64,000 nt of DNA, from assembly GCF_017309955.1 (NCBI RefSeq), contig NZ_CP021247.1, forward strand, positions 1,947,001-2,011,000, written 5' to 3'. The stretch comes from Novosphingobium sp. KA1. Its GTDB lineage: Bacteria; Pseudomonadota; Alphaproteobacteria; Sphingomonadales; Sphingomonadaceae. Below the pieces are notes generated by a model that was not told the DNA's origin, made no database searches, and saw only the letters and a list, made by a program, of their open reading frames with translations. This document shows, piece after piece, positions 17,250 to 25,663 of this stretch. Made by a program: the position numbers and the translations under genes. Each line of letters begins with the position of its first letter. Position 1 is the first letter of the stretch.

Positions 17250-17435
17250 CGTGATCGGGCGGTGGTGAAGGGCGGCGCAACCTTCTTGGACGGCTGTTTC
17301 CCGTTTTGGGACGCGGGAACGATCCGTCCGCGCGCGCCCTTGCCATTCGCGCCCACCGGAGGAAGGCTTTTCCCGAGCCGGGCACCAGGAGCCAGGGGGA
17401 TATGTTTCCCACTGCCGGGGCAGGAAAGGGGCACG

Positions 17436-18119
17436 ATGAACAAGGCAACCTCAGGCATCGCGGCGATCACGCTTGCGGCCACGCTCGTGTTGGGCGGCTG
17501 CAAGAAGGCCGAGCAGCCGGGCGCGGGCGAGACCGGGGCGGCGCTGGGCGATCAGATCGTGGTCGATCCCGAAGTGACGGGAGGCGCCGGGGAGGCGGGA
17601 AATGTCACGCTTTCCCCCGCCAGCCGTGCGCCGCAGGCGGTGGCCGCCGCGCGCAAGAGTGCGGCCGAACTGGCCGGCGGCCTCGCGCCGCTGCCCGATG
17701 CGATCAAGGGCAGCGCCGCTGAACTGGCCCAGGCTGCCGCTCAGGCCGCGCAGGCAAGCCCGGCGGCGCGTGCCGCAAGGACCGATTGCAGCGCCAAGGT
17801 GCAGTATTCCCGCGACTGGGCGAAAAAGCTGCCGGCAGAATTTCCGCTCTATCCGCAGGGCGCGGTGCAGGAAGCGGCTGGAATCGACGCCGAGGGCTGT
17901 GCGCTGCGCGTGGTCAGCTTCGGCACGGCAGTCCCGTCCGAGGATGTGATCGCCTTCTACAACACCATGGCGCGCAAGGGCGGCTATTCGGCCGAGTATC
18001 GGCTCGACGGCAGCGACCGCGTGCTGGGCGGGCGCAAGCAGGGGCAGGCCTATGTGGTCTATGCCCGCAAGCAGGCGAACGGCGTGACCGAGGTGGATCT
18101 CGTGGTTTCCGGGAAATAG
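17436..18119 (+). CDS. Predicted lipoprotein, unknown function
   Basis: The 227-residue precursor has a lipoprotein signal (SGIAAITLAATLVLGGCKKAE, lipobox LGGC). The middle is Ala-rich and helical. The C-terminal 110 residues form a compact domain: CSAKVQYSRDWAKKLPAEFPLYPQG, then CALRVVSFGTAVPSEDVIAFYNTMARKGGYSAEYRL, then YVVYARKQANGVTEVDLVVSGK. The layout is a periplasmic alpha/beta fold with two conserved cysteines. ATG 17436 has GGAAAGG upstream. I find no enzyme motif and assign no function. Confidence 0.82.
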   Translation: MNKATSGIAAITLAATLVLGGCKKAEQPGAGETGAALGDQIVVDPEVTGGAGEAGNVTLSPASRAPQAVAAARKSAAELAGGLAPLPDAIKGSAAELAQAAAQAAQASPAARAARTDCSAKVQYSRDWAKKLPAEFPLYPQGAVQEAAGIDAEGCALRVVSFGTAVPSEDVIAFYNTMARKGGYSAEYRLDGSDRVLGGRKQGQAYVVYARKQANGVTEVDLVVSGK

Positions 18120-18130
18120 AGCGCTTTGTG

Positions 18131-18150
18131 ATCAGGTGGAATGACCTGAT
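18131..18150. repeat. Palindrome ATCAGGT-N6-ACCTGAT between convergent genes
   Basis: Perfect 7 bp arms (18131-18137, 18144-18150) lie between the stops of the lipoprotein gene and astD. GC-rich palindromes of this look are repeated in many alphaproteobacterial genomes. A role as shared terminator or REP-like unit is inferred; no T-tract follows on either strand. Confidence 0.45.
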
Positions 18151-18175
18151 GACCTGGAAACGGCTCTGGCCCGAA

Positions 18176-19669
18176 CTATTTCAACCCAACCCCGATCACC
18201 GCGCGCGGCTGTTCCATCTCGCCCGAGGCGACCGGATAGGCGCAGTAATCGGCGGCGTAGTAGCCGCTTGGCCGGTGGTTGCCGGAAAGGCCGATGCCGC
18301 CCATCGGCGCGGCATGGCTGGGGCCGGTGGTGGCGCGGTTCCAGTTGATGATTCCGGCGCGGGCATGGGCCCAGAAGCGGTTGTAGTCCTGCGGGGTGCC
18401 GCCGATCAGCGAGGCGGCGAGGCCGAAGCGGGTGTTGTTGGCCTCCGCGATTGCCTCGTCGAAATCGTCGACCCGGATAACCTGCAGGATCGGCCCGAAC
18501 AGTTCGACGTCCGGGCGGTCCTTCAGCGCGGTGGTGTCGATGATCGCGGGGCTCAGGAAGGGCAGGCTCTCGTCCGGGCGGACCAGATGCTTGATCGCCT
18601 TCCCGCCGTTGCTGAGCAGGTAGAGGAAACTTTCGGCAAGGCCGTCGGCGGCGGCATTGTCGATCACCGGGCCCATGAACGGGGCGGGCTCGTCGAACGG
18701 GGCGCCGACGATGATGCGGTCGGCCAGGGCCTTGATCTCGGCCATCATCGCGTCGTGGAGCGAGGCCTTCACGATCAGCCGCCGGGCTGCCGTGCAGCGC
18801 TGGCCGGCGCTGGCGAAAGCTGACTGCACCACCAGCGCGGCGGCGTCGGTGAGCTTGGGGGTGTCCCAGAGCACGATCGGGTTGTTGCCGCCCATTTCCA
18901 GCGCGACCATCTTGTCCGGACGGGTGGCAAGGCGCCGGTTGATCGAGATGCCGGTATTGGCCGAGCCGGTGAACAGCACGCCGTCGACACCGTCGCTCGC
19001 GACGAGGGCCTGCCCTTCCAGCGGCCCGCCGATGGCAAGCTGCACGACGCCGGCGGGAATGCCGGCGCGGTGAAAGCAGCGCGCCAGCAGTTCGCCGGTC
19101 GCCGGGGCTTTCTCGCTCGGCTTGAACACCACCGCGTTGCCGGCGATGAGCGCGGGCACGATATGGGCATTGGGCAAGTGCGCCGGGAAATTGTAGGGGC
19201 CAAGCACCAGCAGCACGCCGTGCGGCTTGTGGCGGACCGCCATCGCGCCTTGCAGGGCGCTGTCGAGTTTGCGCTGGCTGGTGCGCTCGGCATAGGCGCG
19301 GATCGAGACTTCGACCTTGGCGACCACCGATTCGACCTCGCTGTGCGCCTCCCACAAGGGCTTGCCCACTTCGCGGGCGATCAGCACGGCCAGGTTTTCG
19401 GCTTCCTTGCGCACTTCATTGGCGAAGCGGCGCAGCAGTTCCATGCGGGTCGAGAGCGGCTGCGCCGCCCATTCGGGCCAGGCGCGGCGGGCACGATCAA
19501 CCACCTCGTTGACGTCACACGGCTTGCCGCGCCAGAGTTCGGCCCCGGTGGCAGGTTCGTACGACACGATCAGCGCCTCGTTTGCCGCAGGCGCGGCTAT
19601 CCGATCGCTGGCGGCCCGGAGGGGCGGAAGAGGGGCCGGAGAGGCCTTGGTTGCGACTGCACCGTCCAT
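18176..19669 (-). CDS. astD: Succinylglutamate-semialdehyde dehydrogenase
   Basis: This NAD-dependent aldehyde dehydrogenase carries out the fourth step of the arginine succinyltransferase pathway. The catalytic Cys lies in SAGQRCTAARRL and the general-base Glu in ALEMGGNNP; LVLGPYNFPAHLPNAHIVPALIAGNAVVFKPSE is the NAD-binding region in outline, and GSANTGISINR matches AstD. ATG 19669 gives 497 residues, near the family's 485-490; a GTG at 19711 would add 14. The first 35 residues are Ala/Pro-rich and not conserved. astA, astB and astE are not nearby in this window, so the pathway is incomplete here or encoded elsewhere. Confidence 0.9.
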   Translation of the reverse strand: MDGAVATKASPAPLPPLRAASDRIAAPAANEALIVSYEPATGAELWRGKPCDVNEVVDRARRAWPEWAAQPLSTRMELLRRFANEVRKEAENLAVLIAREVGKPLWEAHSEVESVVAKVEVSIRAYAERTSQRKLDSALQGAMAVRHKPHGVLLVLGPYNFPAHLPNAHIVPALIAGNAVVFKPSEKAPATGELLARCFHRAGIPAGVVQLAIGGPLEGQALVASDGVDGVLFTGSANTGISINRRLATRPDKMVALEMGGNNPIVLWDTPKLTDAAALVVQSAFASAGQRCTAARRLIVKASLHDAMMAEIKALADRIIVGAPFDEPAPFMGPVIDNAAADGLAESFLYLLSNGGKAIKHLVRPDESLPFLSPAIIDTTALKDRPDVELFGPILQVIRVDDFDEAIAEANNTRFGLAASLIGGTPQDYNRFWAHARAGIINWNRATTGPSHAAPMGGIGLSGNHRPSGYYAADYCAYPVASGEMEQPRAVIGVGLK

Positions 19670-19731
19670 TGCGGCAGTAGGTCCGTTATCGGCTGATGGG
19701 AGAGTCGGCACAGGCTATGGCACGGCTATCC

Positions 19732-21150
19732 CTAAGAGGAGCCTAACGAAACATGCCCGGCAGGCTTCGGCGCCGGGCCGAGCAGGCGGCCGAGTTCGCG
19801 GATTGCGGCCACTTTTGTATGCAGCGCTGTCCAGTCGTCGCTGTCGTCGATGGCCGACCAGACGCGTTCGACTTCGTCGATGAGGGTGCTGGGCGGGCCG
19901 TCCTGCTGCCAGAACGGGTCGTCGGCAGCGGCGGCGGGGCAGCGCCCGGCAAGCAGCGCGTCAAAGGCCTCGTTGCCGCCGGGGCGTGCGCCGCGATGGC
20001 GGAAATAGAACATTTCCGGGGCCTCTCCGCTGGCCGCCATGGCTTTTTCGGCGGCCTGGATCAGCGCGACATCCGCTGCGTGATCTCCCTGTTCGACGCC
20101 GAGGCGCCAGCAGAACCGGCGTGCCATCGCCTGCTGGTAGAGCGGGGCGAAACGGTCGAGCGCGGCGACCAGCGGCGCGGTATCGGCGAGCAGGCGCAGC
20201 GCCACGGCGAGCTGGCCGCAATCCCACAGCACCGCCTCGGGCTGGCGGCCGAAGGCGTAGAGGCCGGAATGGTCGAAATAGGCCGCGGTAAAGGCCGGAT
20301 CCCAGCGCGGCAACCAGCGCCAGGGGCCGTAGTCGAAACTCTCGCCCGAGATGTTGATGTTGTCGCTGTTGAGCACGCCGTGGACAAAGCCGGCGACCAT
20401 CCAGGCCGCTGCGGTGTCGGCCATGCGTTCGACCACCTGGTGGAGCAGGACCACCGCGGGCTCATCGCGGCCGGGAACGTTTTCGGGAGGGAGCGGGCCG
20501 GGGAAAGTGGCCAGGCAATAGTCGACCAGCGCGGCCATATGCTCGGCATCGTCCAGTGCCAGCAGGCGCTGAAAGCTACCTATCCGCACGTGGCCGTGAC
20601 TGAGACGCACCAGAGCCGCCGAACGCGTCGGCGAAGGTTCGTCGCCCCGCCAAAGCGCCTCGCCGGTCTCGACCACGGAGAAGGTCTTGCTGGTGTAGAC
20701 GCCGAGGGCCTCCAGCATTTCGGTGGCGAGGATCTCGCGCACCGCGCCCTTCAGGGTCAGCCGCCCGTCGCCGTCGCGGCTGTAGGGCGTCTGGCCCGAG
20801 CCCTTGGTGCCGAGGTCCAGCACGCGCTCCTCGCCATCGAGCATCTGCGCAAAGAGGAAGCCGCGACCGTCGCCGATATTGGGGTTGTACACCCGGAACT
20901 GGTGGCCGTGGTAGCGCAGCGCCAGCGGCTGCGGCAGGTTGCCGGGCAGCGGCTCGAAGCGTCCGAAATGGGACAGCCACTGGGCCTCGTCGAACCCGTC
21001 GAGGCCCACTGTCCGGGCCCAGCGGTCGTTGCGGAAGCGCAGGATATGATTGGGAAATTGTGCGGCATCGACCGGACTGGCAAGCCAGCCGGCAATTGTC
21101 TCGATTCGGGGGGCAGGGCGGTAGGCACTCGCTTGCGGTTCGCTTCGCAT
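19732..21150 (-). CDS. selO: Protein adenylyltransferase SelO (YdiU family)
   Basis: SelO is a pseudokinase-fold enzyme that transfers AMP to protein Ser/Thr/Tyr residues and responds to redox state. The 472-residue product shows RYHGHQFRVYNPNIGDGRGFLFAQ, the nucleotide-binding segment LDLGTKGSGQTPYSRDGDGRLTLKG in outline, and the catalytic block VHGVLNSDNINISGESFDYGPW with metal-binding Asn and Asp. The C-terminus is LGSS; animal SelO ends Sec-Ser-Ser, so the redox residue position is Gly here. It is divergent from the alpha/beta hydrolase gene at 21216. Confidence 0.93.
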   Translation of the reverse strand: MRSEPQASAYRPAPRIETIAGWLASPVDAAQFPNHILRFRNDRWARTVGLDGFDEAQWLSHFGRFEPLPGNLPQPLALRYHGHQFRVYNPNIGDGRGFLFAQMLDGEERVLDLGTKGSGQTPYSRDGDGRLTLKGAVREILATEMLEALGVYTSKTFSVVETGEALWRGDEPSPTRSAALVRLSHGHVRIGSFQRLLALDDAEHMAALVDYCLATFPGPLPPENVPGRDEPAVVLLHQVVERMADTAAAWMVAGFVHGVLNSDNINISGESFDYGPWRWLPRWDPAFTAAYFDHSGLYAFGRQPEAVLWDCGQLAVALRLLADTAPLVAALDRFAPLYQQAMARRFCWRLGVEQGDHAADVALIQAAEKAMAASGEAPEMFYFRHRGARPGGNEAFDALLAGRCPAAAADDPFWQQDGPPSTLIDEVERVWSAIDDSDDWTALHTKVAAIRELGRLLGPAPKPAGHVSLGSS

Positions 21151-21215
21151 GCAGCGATAGTGGCGATGGATGGCCCGTGGATCAAGCCGGGTGCAGGAGG
21201 ACTCAGGCTTCGCTG

Positions 21216-22085
21216 ATGACGGGTTATGAAGATCGGTTCTGGCAGAGCCGCGACGGTTTGAAGCTGCATTTTCGCGATTACGCCGCTCCGGAAGGGGCTG
21301 CGGGCGTGCCGGTGGTCTGCCTGCCGGGGCTGACCCGCAATGCCCGCGATTTCGAGCGTCTGGCCCCGCGCCTGGCGCAGGACCGCCGCGTGATCTGTCC
21401 CGACATGCGCGGGCGCGGGGACAGCGAATATGCCCGCGATTCGCAGAGCTACAATCCGGTGCAGTACGGCGAGGACCTGCTGGCGCTGCTGGAACAGGAA
21501 GGGATCGAGCGGTTTGCCGCGATCGGCACGTCGCTGGGCGGGCTGATGCTCATGGGGCTTGCCCTGATGATCCCCGAACGGCTGGCCGCTGCGGTGATCA
21601 ACGATGTCGGCCCCTATCTCGAGCCGGAAGGGATGGAGCGGATCAAGGACTATGTCGGGCAGGGGCGCAGTTTCCCGACCTGGGTCCATGCCGCGCGCGG
21701 GATCGAGGGCGCATTGGGCCACGCCTACCCCGGCCGTACGCTCGATTTCTGGATCGGCCTTGCCAAGCGGCTGATGATGCTTTCGGGCAATGGCCGCATG
21801 GTCTTCGACTATGACATGAAGATCGCCGAGCCGTTCAATGCCTACGATGTCGACACCCAGCCGGACCTCTGGCCCGCGTGGGAGGCATTGGGGGGCGACA
21901 ATCGGCCGGTGCTGGTGCTGCGCGGCGAGCTGTCCGACCTGCTGTCGGCGGCGACGCTGGACAAGATGCTGCGCCGCCAGCCCGGGGCCGAGGCGGTGAC
22001 GGTGCCTGCCGTCGGCCATGCGCCGACGCTCGACGAACCCGAGGCGGTGGAGGCGATCACGGCCCTGCTGGCCCGTGTTGCCTGA
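21216..22085 (+). CDS. Alpha/beta hydrolase
   Basis: The 289-residue protein has the classic fold: oxyanion-hole strand VPVVCLPGLTRNARDFERLAPRL, then DMRGRGDSEYA, the nucleophile elbow GTSLGGLMLMG with Ser in G-x-S-x-G, and the catalytic His in VPAVGHAPTLDEPEAV. The acid lies in VLRGELSDLLS. ATG 21216 is preceded by GGAGGACTCAGGCTTCGCTG. The substrate is not evident from sequence; relatives include esterases and C-C hydrolases. The glycosyltransferase gene follows at once and may be co-transcribed. Confidence 0.9.
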   Translation: MTGYEDRFWQSRDGLKLHFRDYAAPEGAAGVPVVCLPGLTRNARDFERLAPRLAQDRRVICPDMRGRGDSEYARDSQSYNPVQYGEDLLALLEQEGIERFAAIGTSLGGLMLMGLALMIPERLAAAVINDVGPYLEPEGMERIKDYVGQGRSFPTWVHAARGIEGALGHAYPGRTLDFWIGLAKRLMMLSGNGRMVFDYDMKIAEPFNAYDVDTQPDLWPAWEALGGDNRPVLVLRGELSDLLSAATLDKMLRRQPGAEAVTVPAVGHAPTLDEPEAVEAITALLARVA

Positions 22086-22113
22086 CGCGCCGGAACGGGA
22101 GACCCGGACGATC

Positions 22114-23241
22114 TTGCGCATCCTGCACCTCCATTCGAGCTTTGCGGCGGGCGGCAAGGAACTGCGCGCGGTGCGGCTGATGAACGCCTTCGGGCGCGTG
22201 GCCGCGCACGAGGTGGTCTCGGCGCAGCCGGGCGCGATGGGCGCGGCGGTGGTGATCGACCCGGCGCTCGACGTCGGCTTCCCGCAGGCCTTCCCCAGCC
22301 TGCAGGGGCGTCCCACGCCCGCGCGGCTGTGGCAGCTGGCGCAGGCGATGCAGGGCCATGACCTCGTGCTGACCTACAACTGGGGCGCGATGGACGCGGT
22401 TCTGGCGCACCGGCTCTATGGCGGTCTGCTGCAATTGCCCCCGCTGGTCCATCACGAGGACGGCTTCAACGAGGACGAGGCGGACGGGCTCAAGACCGCG
22501 CGCAATCTCTATCGCCGGATCGCGCTGGCGCGCGCCTCGGCGCTGGTCGTGCCCTCGCGGCGGCTGGAGGGAATCGCGCGGGCGGCCTGGCATCAGCCGG
22601 CGCGGCGGCTGCATTTCATTCCCAACGGCATCGACTGCGGCGCCTTCATCGAGCGCCCCCGTCCGGACGTGCTGCCCGGCATCGTCAAAGGCGAGGGCGA
22701 GCGCTGGCTGGGCACGCTGGCAGGGCTGCGTCCGGTCAAGGACCTGCCGCGGCTGGTGCGGGCCTTTGCGCCCCTGCCGCAACCGTGGAAGCTGGTGATT
22801 CTCGGCGAGGGGCCCGAACGCGGGGCGATTCTGGCCGAAGCCGAGCGACTGGGGCTGGCCGGGCGCGTCCACCTGCCGGGCTTCGTGGCCGATCCCTCGC
22901 ATGCGGTGGGGTTGTTCGATCTTTTTGCGCTGTCCTCGAAAAGCGAGCAGTTTCCGATCTCGGTCGTCGAGGCGATGGCGGCGGGCTTGCCGGTGGCCGC
23001 GCCTGCGGTGGGCGATGTGCCGGACATGGTCGCGGCCGAGAACCGCCCCTACATCGCGGCGGGCGGAGATGAAGCGGGCCTTGCCGATGCCCTCGTCACG
23101 CTGGCGCAGGATCCGGCCCTGCGCGCCCGGATCGGCGCGGCCAACCGCGCGCGGGCCCAGGCCGAATACGAGGAAGCCGCCATGATCGCGGCCTACCGGC
23201 ACGTCTACGGGCAGGCGATGGGGCGGGAAATCCCGTCATGA
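22114..23241 (+). CDS. GT4-type glycosyltransferase
   Basis: The 375-residue protein has two Rossmann domains of GT-B fold. It begins ILRILHLHSSFAAGGKELRAVRLMNAFG in outline, with the glycine-rich first loop. The C-terminal domain contains LAGLRPVKDLPRLVRAFAPL, KLVILGEGPERGAILAEAERLGLAGRVHLPGFV and the nucleotide-sugar E-x7-E motif SKSEQFPISVVEAMAAGLPV. The start is uncertain: I favour TTG 22114, with GGGAG 13 bases upstream, because the first strand starts there; a GTG at 22075 overlaps the hydrolase. The acceptor is unknown. Confidence 0.85.
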   Translation: MRILHLHSSFAAGGKELRAVRLMNAFGRVAAHEVVSAQPGAMGAAVVIDPALDVGFPQAFPSLQGRPTPARLWQLAQAMQGHDLVLTYNWGAMDAVLAHRLYGGLLQLPPLVHHEDGFNEDEADGLKTARNLYRRIALARASALVVPSRRLEGIARAAWHQPARRLHFIPNGIDCGAFIERPRPDVLPGIVKGEGERWLGTLAGLRPVKDLPRLVRAFAPLPQPWKLVILGEGPERGAILAEAERLGLAGRVHLPGFVADPSHAVGLFDLFALSSKSEQFPISVVEAMAAGLPVAAPAVGDVPDMVAAENRPYIAAGGDEAGLADALVTLAQDPALRARIGAANRARAQAEYEEAAMIAAYRHVYGQAMGREIPS

Positions 23242-23380
23242 CGCGGGCAGGAACTCCGTTCAGGCAGCCTTCACGCCCGGACGTTCACCCCCCATCATTC
23301 CCAGATCGTCGTTGAAAACCCGCCACCATTCGCTAAACAGCCCGGCAACCATTCAGACATCCGCAGAAAGCGCCCGCAAA

Positions 23381-24190
23381 TTGGCCCTGCCTCCTTCCGA
23401 TAGCACGACTTCCAATTCCGCTTCCGCTCAGCGCCACGCCGCCGAGCAGAACGTCTTCCTGCGCGAGGTCGACGACGCCCTGCGCAGCGACCAGATGGAG
23501 GGCTTTTTCAAGCGTTTCGGCCTGCCGCTGCTGGCGGCGGTACTGGTCGGCCTGGCCGCCTTTGCCGGCTGGCTGTTCTGGAAGCACCAGCAGGAGCAGG
23601 CCGTCGCGGCCAATTCCGAAGCCATGGTCCAGGCGATCGACGCGCTGAAGTCGCAGAATCTCGACGACGCGAAAAAGAAGCTCCAGCCGATCGCCGACAG
23701 CGGCTCGGACGGCAGCGCCACTTCGGCCAGGCTGCTGCTGGCGGGCATCGCGCTCCAGCAGAAGAAGCAGGGCGAGGCGCTCAAGCTCTATGCCCAGGTC
23801 GAGAACGACGCCAAGGCGCCGCAGCCGCTGCGTGACCTTGCCGCGATTCGCGGTGTCGCGGCCAATTTCGACGCGATGAAGCCCGCAGACGTGGTGGCCA
23901 AGCTCAAGCCTTATGCCGCCCCGGGCAATCCCTGGTTCGGTGCTGCCGGCGAACTGGTCGGCATGGCCTATATCAAGATGAACAAGACCGATCAGGCGGG
24001 ACCGCTGTTCGCCGCGATCGCCAAGGACGAACAGGTCGAGGACGGGCTGCGCAGCCGTGCGCGCCAGCTGGCCGCGGTGCTGGGCGTCGATGCCGTCGAC
24101 GATGTCGTCGACGAGAACGGCGAGCCGCTCGCCAAGGCCAAGATCGTGCAGCGGGCGGGCGAAGCCGCCCCCGCGCCTGCCGGAGAATGA
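23381..24190 (+). CDS. YfgM-like tetratricopeptide-repeat membrane protein
   Basis: The protein has a cytosolic N-terminus (EQNVFLREVDDALRSDQMEGFFKRFG), one transmembrane helix (LPLLAAVLVGLAAFAGWLFW) and a periplasmic TPR-like domain with A-x-x-L-L-A-G-x-A-L-Q-Q-K-K repeats, the layout of YfgM (Anc/TPR_21 family), a partner of the Sec translocon. I chose TTG 23381 (269 residues); an upstream TTG at 23312 adds 23 residues of low complexity. It is directly followed by bamB with no gap, the same order as yfgM-bamB in gammaproteobacteria, supporting a role in envelope biogenesis. Confidence 0.85.
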   Translation: MALPPSDSTTSNSASAQRHAAEQNVFLREVDDALRSDQMEGFFKRFGLPLLAAVLVGLAAFAGWLFWKHQQEQAVAANSEAMVQAIDALKSQNLDDAKKKLQPIADSGSDGSATSARLLLAGIALQQKKQGEALKLYAQVENDAKAPQPLRDLAAIRGVAANFDAMKPADVVAKLKPYAAPGNPWFGAAGELVGMAYIKMNKTDQAGPLFAAIAKDEQVEDGLRSRARQLAAVLGVDAVDDVVDENGEPLAKAKIVQRAGEAAPAPAGE

Positions 24191-24192
24191 CA

Positions 24193-25551
24193 ATGTCGGG
24201 TGAGAACAATCGCATGAAAACGCGCCGTCAGCTCGGTGTCGCCTCGCTGGTCGCGCTGGCGCTGGTCGCCGGCCTTTCGGGCTGCAAGAGCGATGGCAAG
24301 GGCCGCGCCAAGACGCCGACGGTGGGTGAACGCACGCCGATCCTCTCGCGCATCGAGAGCGGTGCCAAGGTCGATCCCTCGCTCGATTCGGTGGCGGTGA
24401 TCCTGCCGCCGGCCTCGGCCAACAGCGAATGGGCCCAGGGCGGCGGCAATGCCGGCAAGTCCTACGGCCACCTCGCGCTGGCCGACAGCCCCTCGCGCGT
24501 CTGGACCGCGCAGATCGCCGGTTCGACCACCCGCCAGCGCCTGGCCGCGGCGCCGGTCGTCAGCGGCGGCAAGCTCTTCGTGATGGATACCGAGGGTGTG
24601 GTACACGCCTTCGACGCGCAGAGCGGCGCGCAGCTGTGGACCAAGAGCTTCGCGGTTTCGGGCAATGGCGCCAAGTCGGTGTTCGGCGGCGGCGTCAGTG
24701 TCGACGGCAACAAGCTTTACGTCACCACCGGTGTCGGCGAAGTGGCCGCGCTCAATGCCGCGGACGGCAGCCAGATCTGGTCGAAGAAGCCGGGCGGCCC
24801 GCTGCGCGGCTCGCCGACGATCGGTTTCAACGCCGTCTACGTCATGAGCCAGGACAACCAGATCTTCGCGCTCAACGATGCCGATGGCGCGGTGCTGTGG
24901 AACGAATCCGGCTCGCTCACGCAGTCGGGCGTGTTCGGCGTTGCCGCCCCGGCGGCAGGCCAGGGCACCGTGATCGCGGGTTACGCTTCGGGCGAACTGG
25001 TTGCCTACCGGTACGAAAACGGCCGCCAGCTGTGGTCGGACGCGCTTGCGCGCACCTCGATCGCCACCGAAGTGGGCAGCCTCACCGACGTCGACGCGGA
25101 TCCGATCATCGATCGCGGCCGGGTCTACGCGCTGGGCCAGGGCGGCCGCATGGCCGCCTACGAACTGGTCACCGGCCAGCGTATCTGGGAACTGAACCTT
25201 GCCGGCATCTCGACGCCCGCGATCGTGGGTGACTGGCTGTTCACGCTGGACGACCACGCCGAGATCCTCGCGATCGCCCGGACCAGCGGCAAGGTCCGCT
25301 GGCTGACGCAGCTGTCGCGCTACCACAACGTCAAGAAGCGCAAGGGCCCGATCTTCTGGGTCGGCCCGGTGCTGGCCGGCAACAAGCTGTGGATCGGCAA
25401 TTCGCGCGGCGAGCTGGGCACGGTCGATCCGGGTACCGGGGTGTTCTCGAAGTATCTCGATCTCAAGGATCCGATCTCGCTGGCACCGGTCGTCGCCAAC
25501 CAGACGCTCTACGTGCTCGACGATTCGGGCCTGATCAGCGCCTACCGCTGA
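24193..25551 (+). CDS. bamB: Outer membrane protein assembly factor BamB (PQQ-repeat lipoprotein)
   Basis: The 452-residue precursor has a lipoprotein signal (VASLVALALVAGLSGCKSD) and an eight-bladed beta-propeller of PQQ-like repeats: GKLFVMDTEGVVHAFDAQSGAQLW, GVGEVAALNAADGSQIW, DNQIFALNDADGAVLWNES, GELVAYRYENGRQLWSD, GRMAAYELVTGQRIWEL, DDHAEILAIARTSGKVRWLTQL. BamB is a scaffold of the BAM complex. ATG 24193 has CGGAG seven bases upstream; ATG 24187 overlaps the previous stop. The gene often following in other bacteria, der, is absent; a strong terminator comes next. Confidence 0.93.
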   Translation: MSGENNRMKTRRQLGVASLVALALVAGLSGCKSDGKGRAKTPTVGERTPILSRIESGAKVDPSLDSVAVILPPASANSEWAQGGGNAGKSYGHLALADSPSRVWTAQIAGSTTRQRLAAAPVVSGGKLFVMDTEGVVHAFDAQSGAQLWTKSFAVSGNGAKSVFGGGVSVDGNKLYVTTGVGEVAALNAADGSQIWSKKPGGPLRGSPTIGFNAVYVMSQDNQIFALNDADGAVLWNESGSLTQSGVFGVAAPAAGQGTVIAGYASGELVAYRYENGRQLWSDALARTSIATEVGSLTDVDADPIIDRGRVYALGQGGRMAAYELVTGQRIWELNLAGISTPAIVGDWLFTLDDHAEILAIARTSGKVRWLTQLSRYHNVKKRKGPIFWVGPVLAGNKLWIGNSRGELGTVDPGTGVFSKYLDLKDPISLAPVVANQTLYVLDDSGLISAYR

Positions 25552-25572
25552 GAGCCGGTTCGGACATGGGTC

Positions 25573-25609
25573 AAAAGGCCGTCGGCACCCCCGGTGCCGG
25601 CGGCCTTTT
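25573..25609 (+). terminator. Rho-independent terminator after bamB
   Basis: AAAAGGCC...GGCCTTTT: 17 bp pair (25573-25589 with 25593-25609, one G-T wobble) around a CCC loop. The A-run and T-run make it work best for rightward transcription from bamB. Confidence 0.9.
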
Positions 25610-25663
25610 GCGTCCGGTGCGAGTTTTCTGGCGTTTTAACCAATCCGCGCTAGGCCTTGGGCG

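Noticed and set aside
19753..21216. 487-codon plus-strand open frame
   Set aside because: It is fully antisense to selO, whose motifs are complete; composition is typical of a shadow frame.
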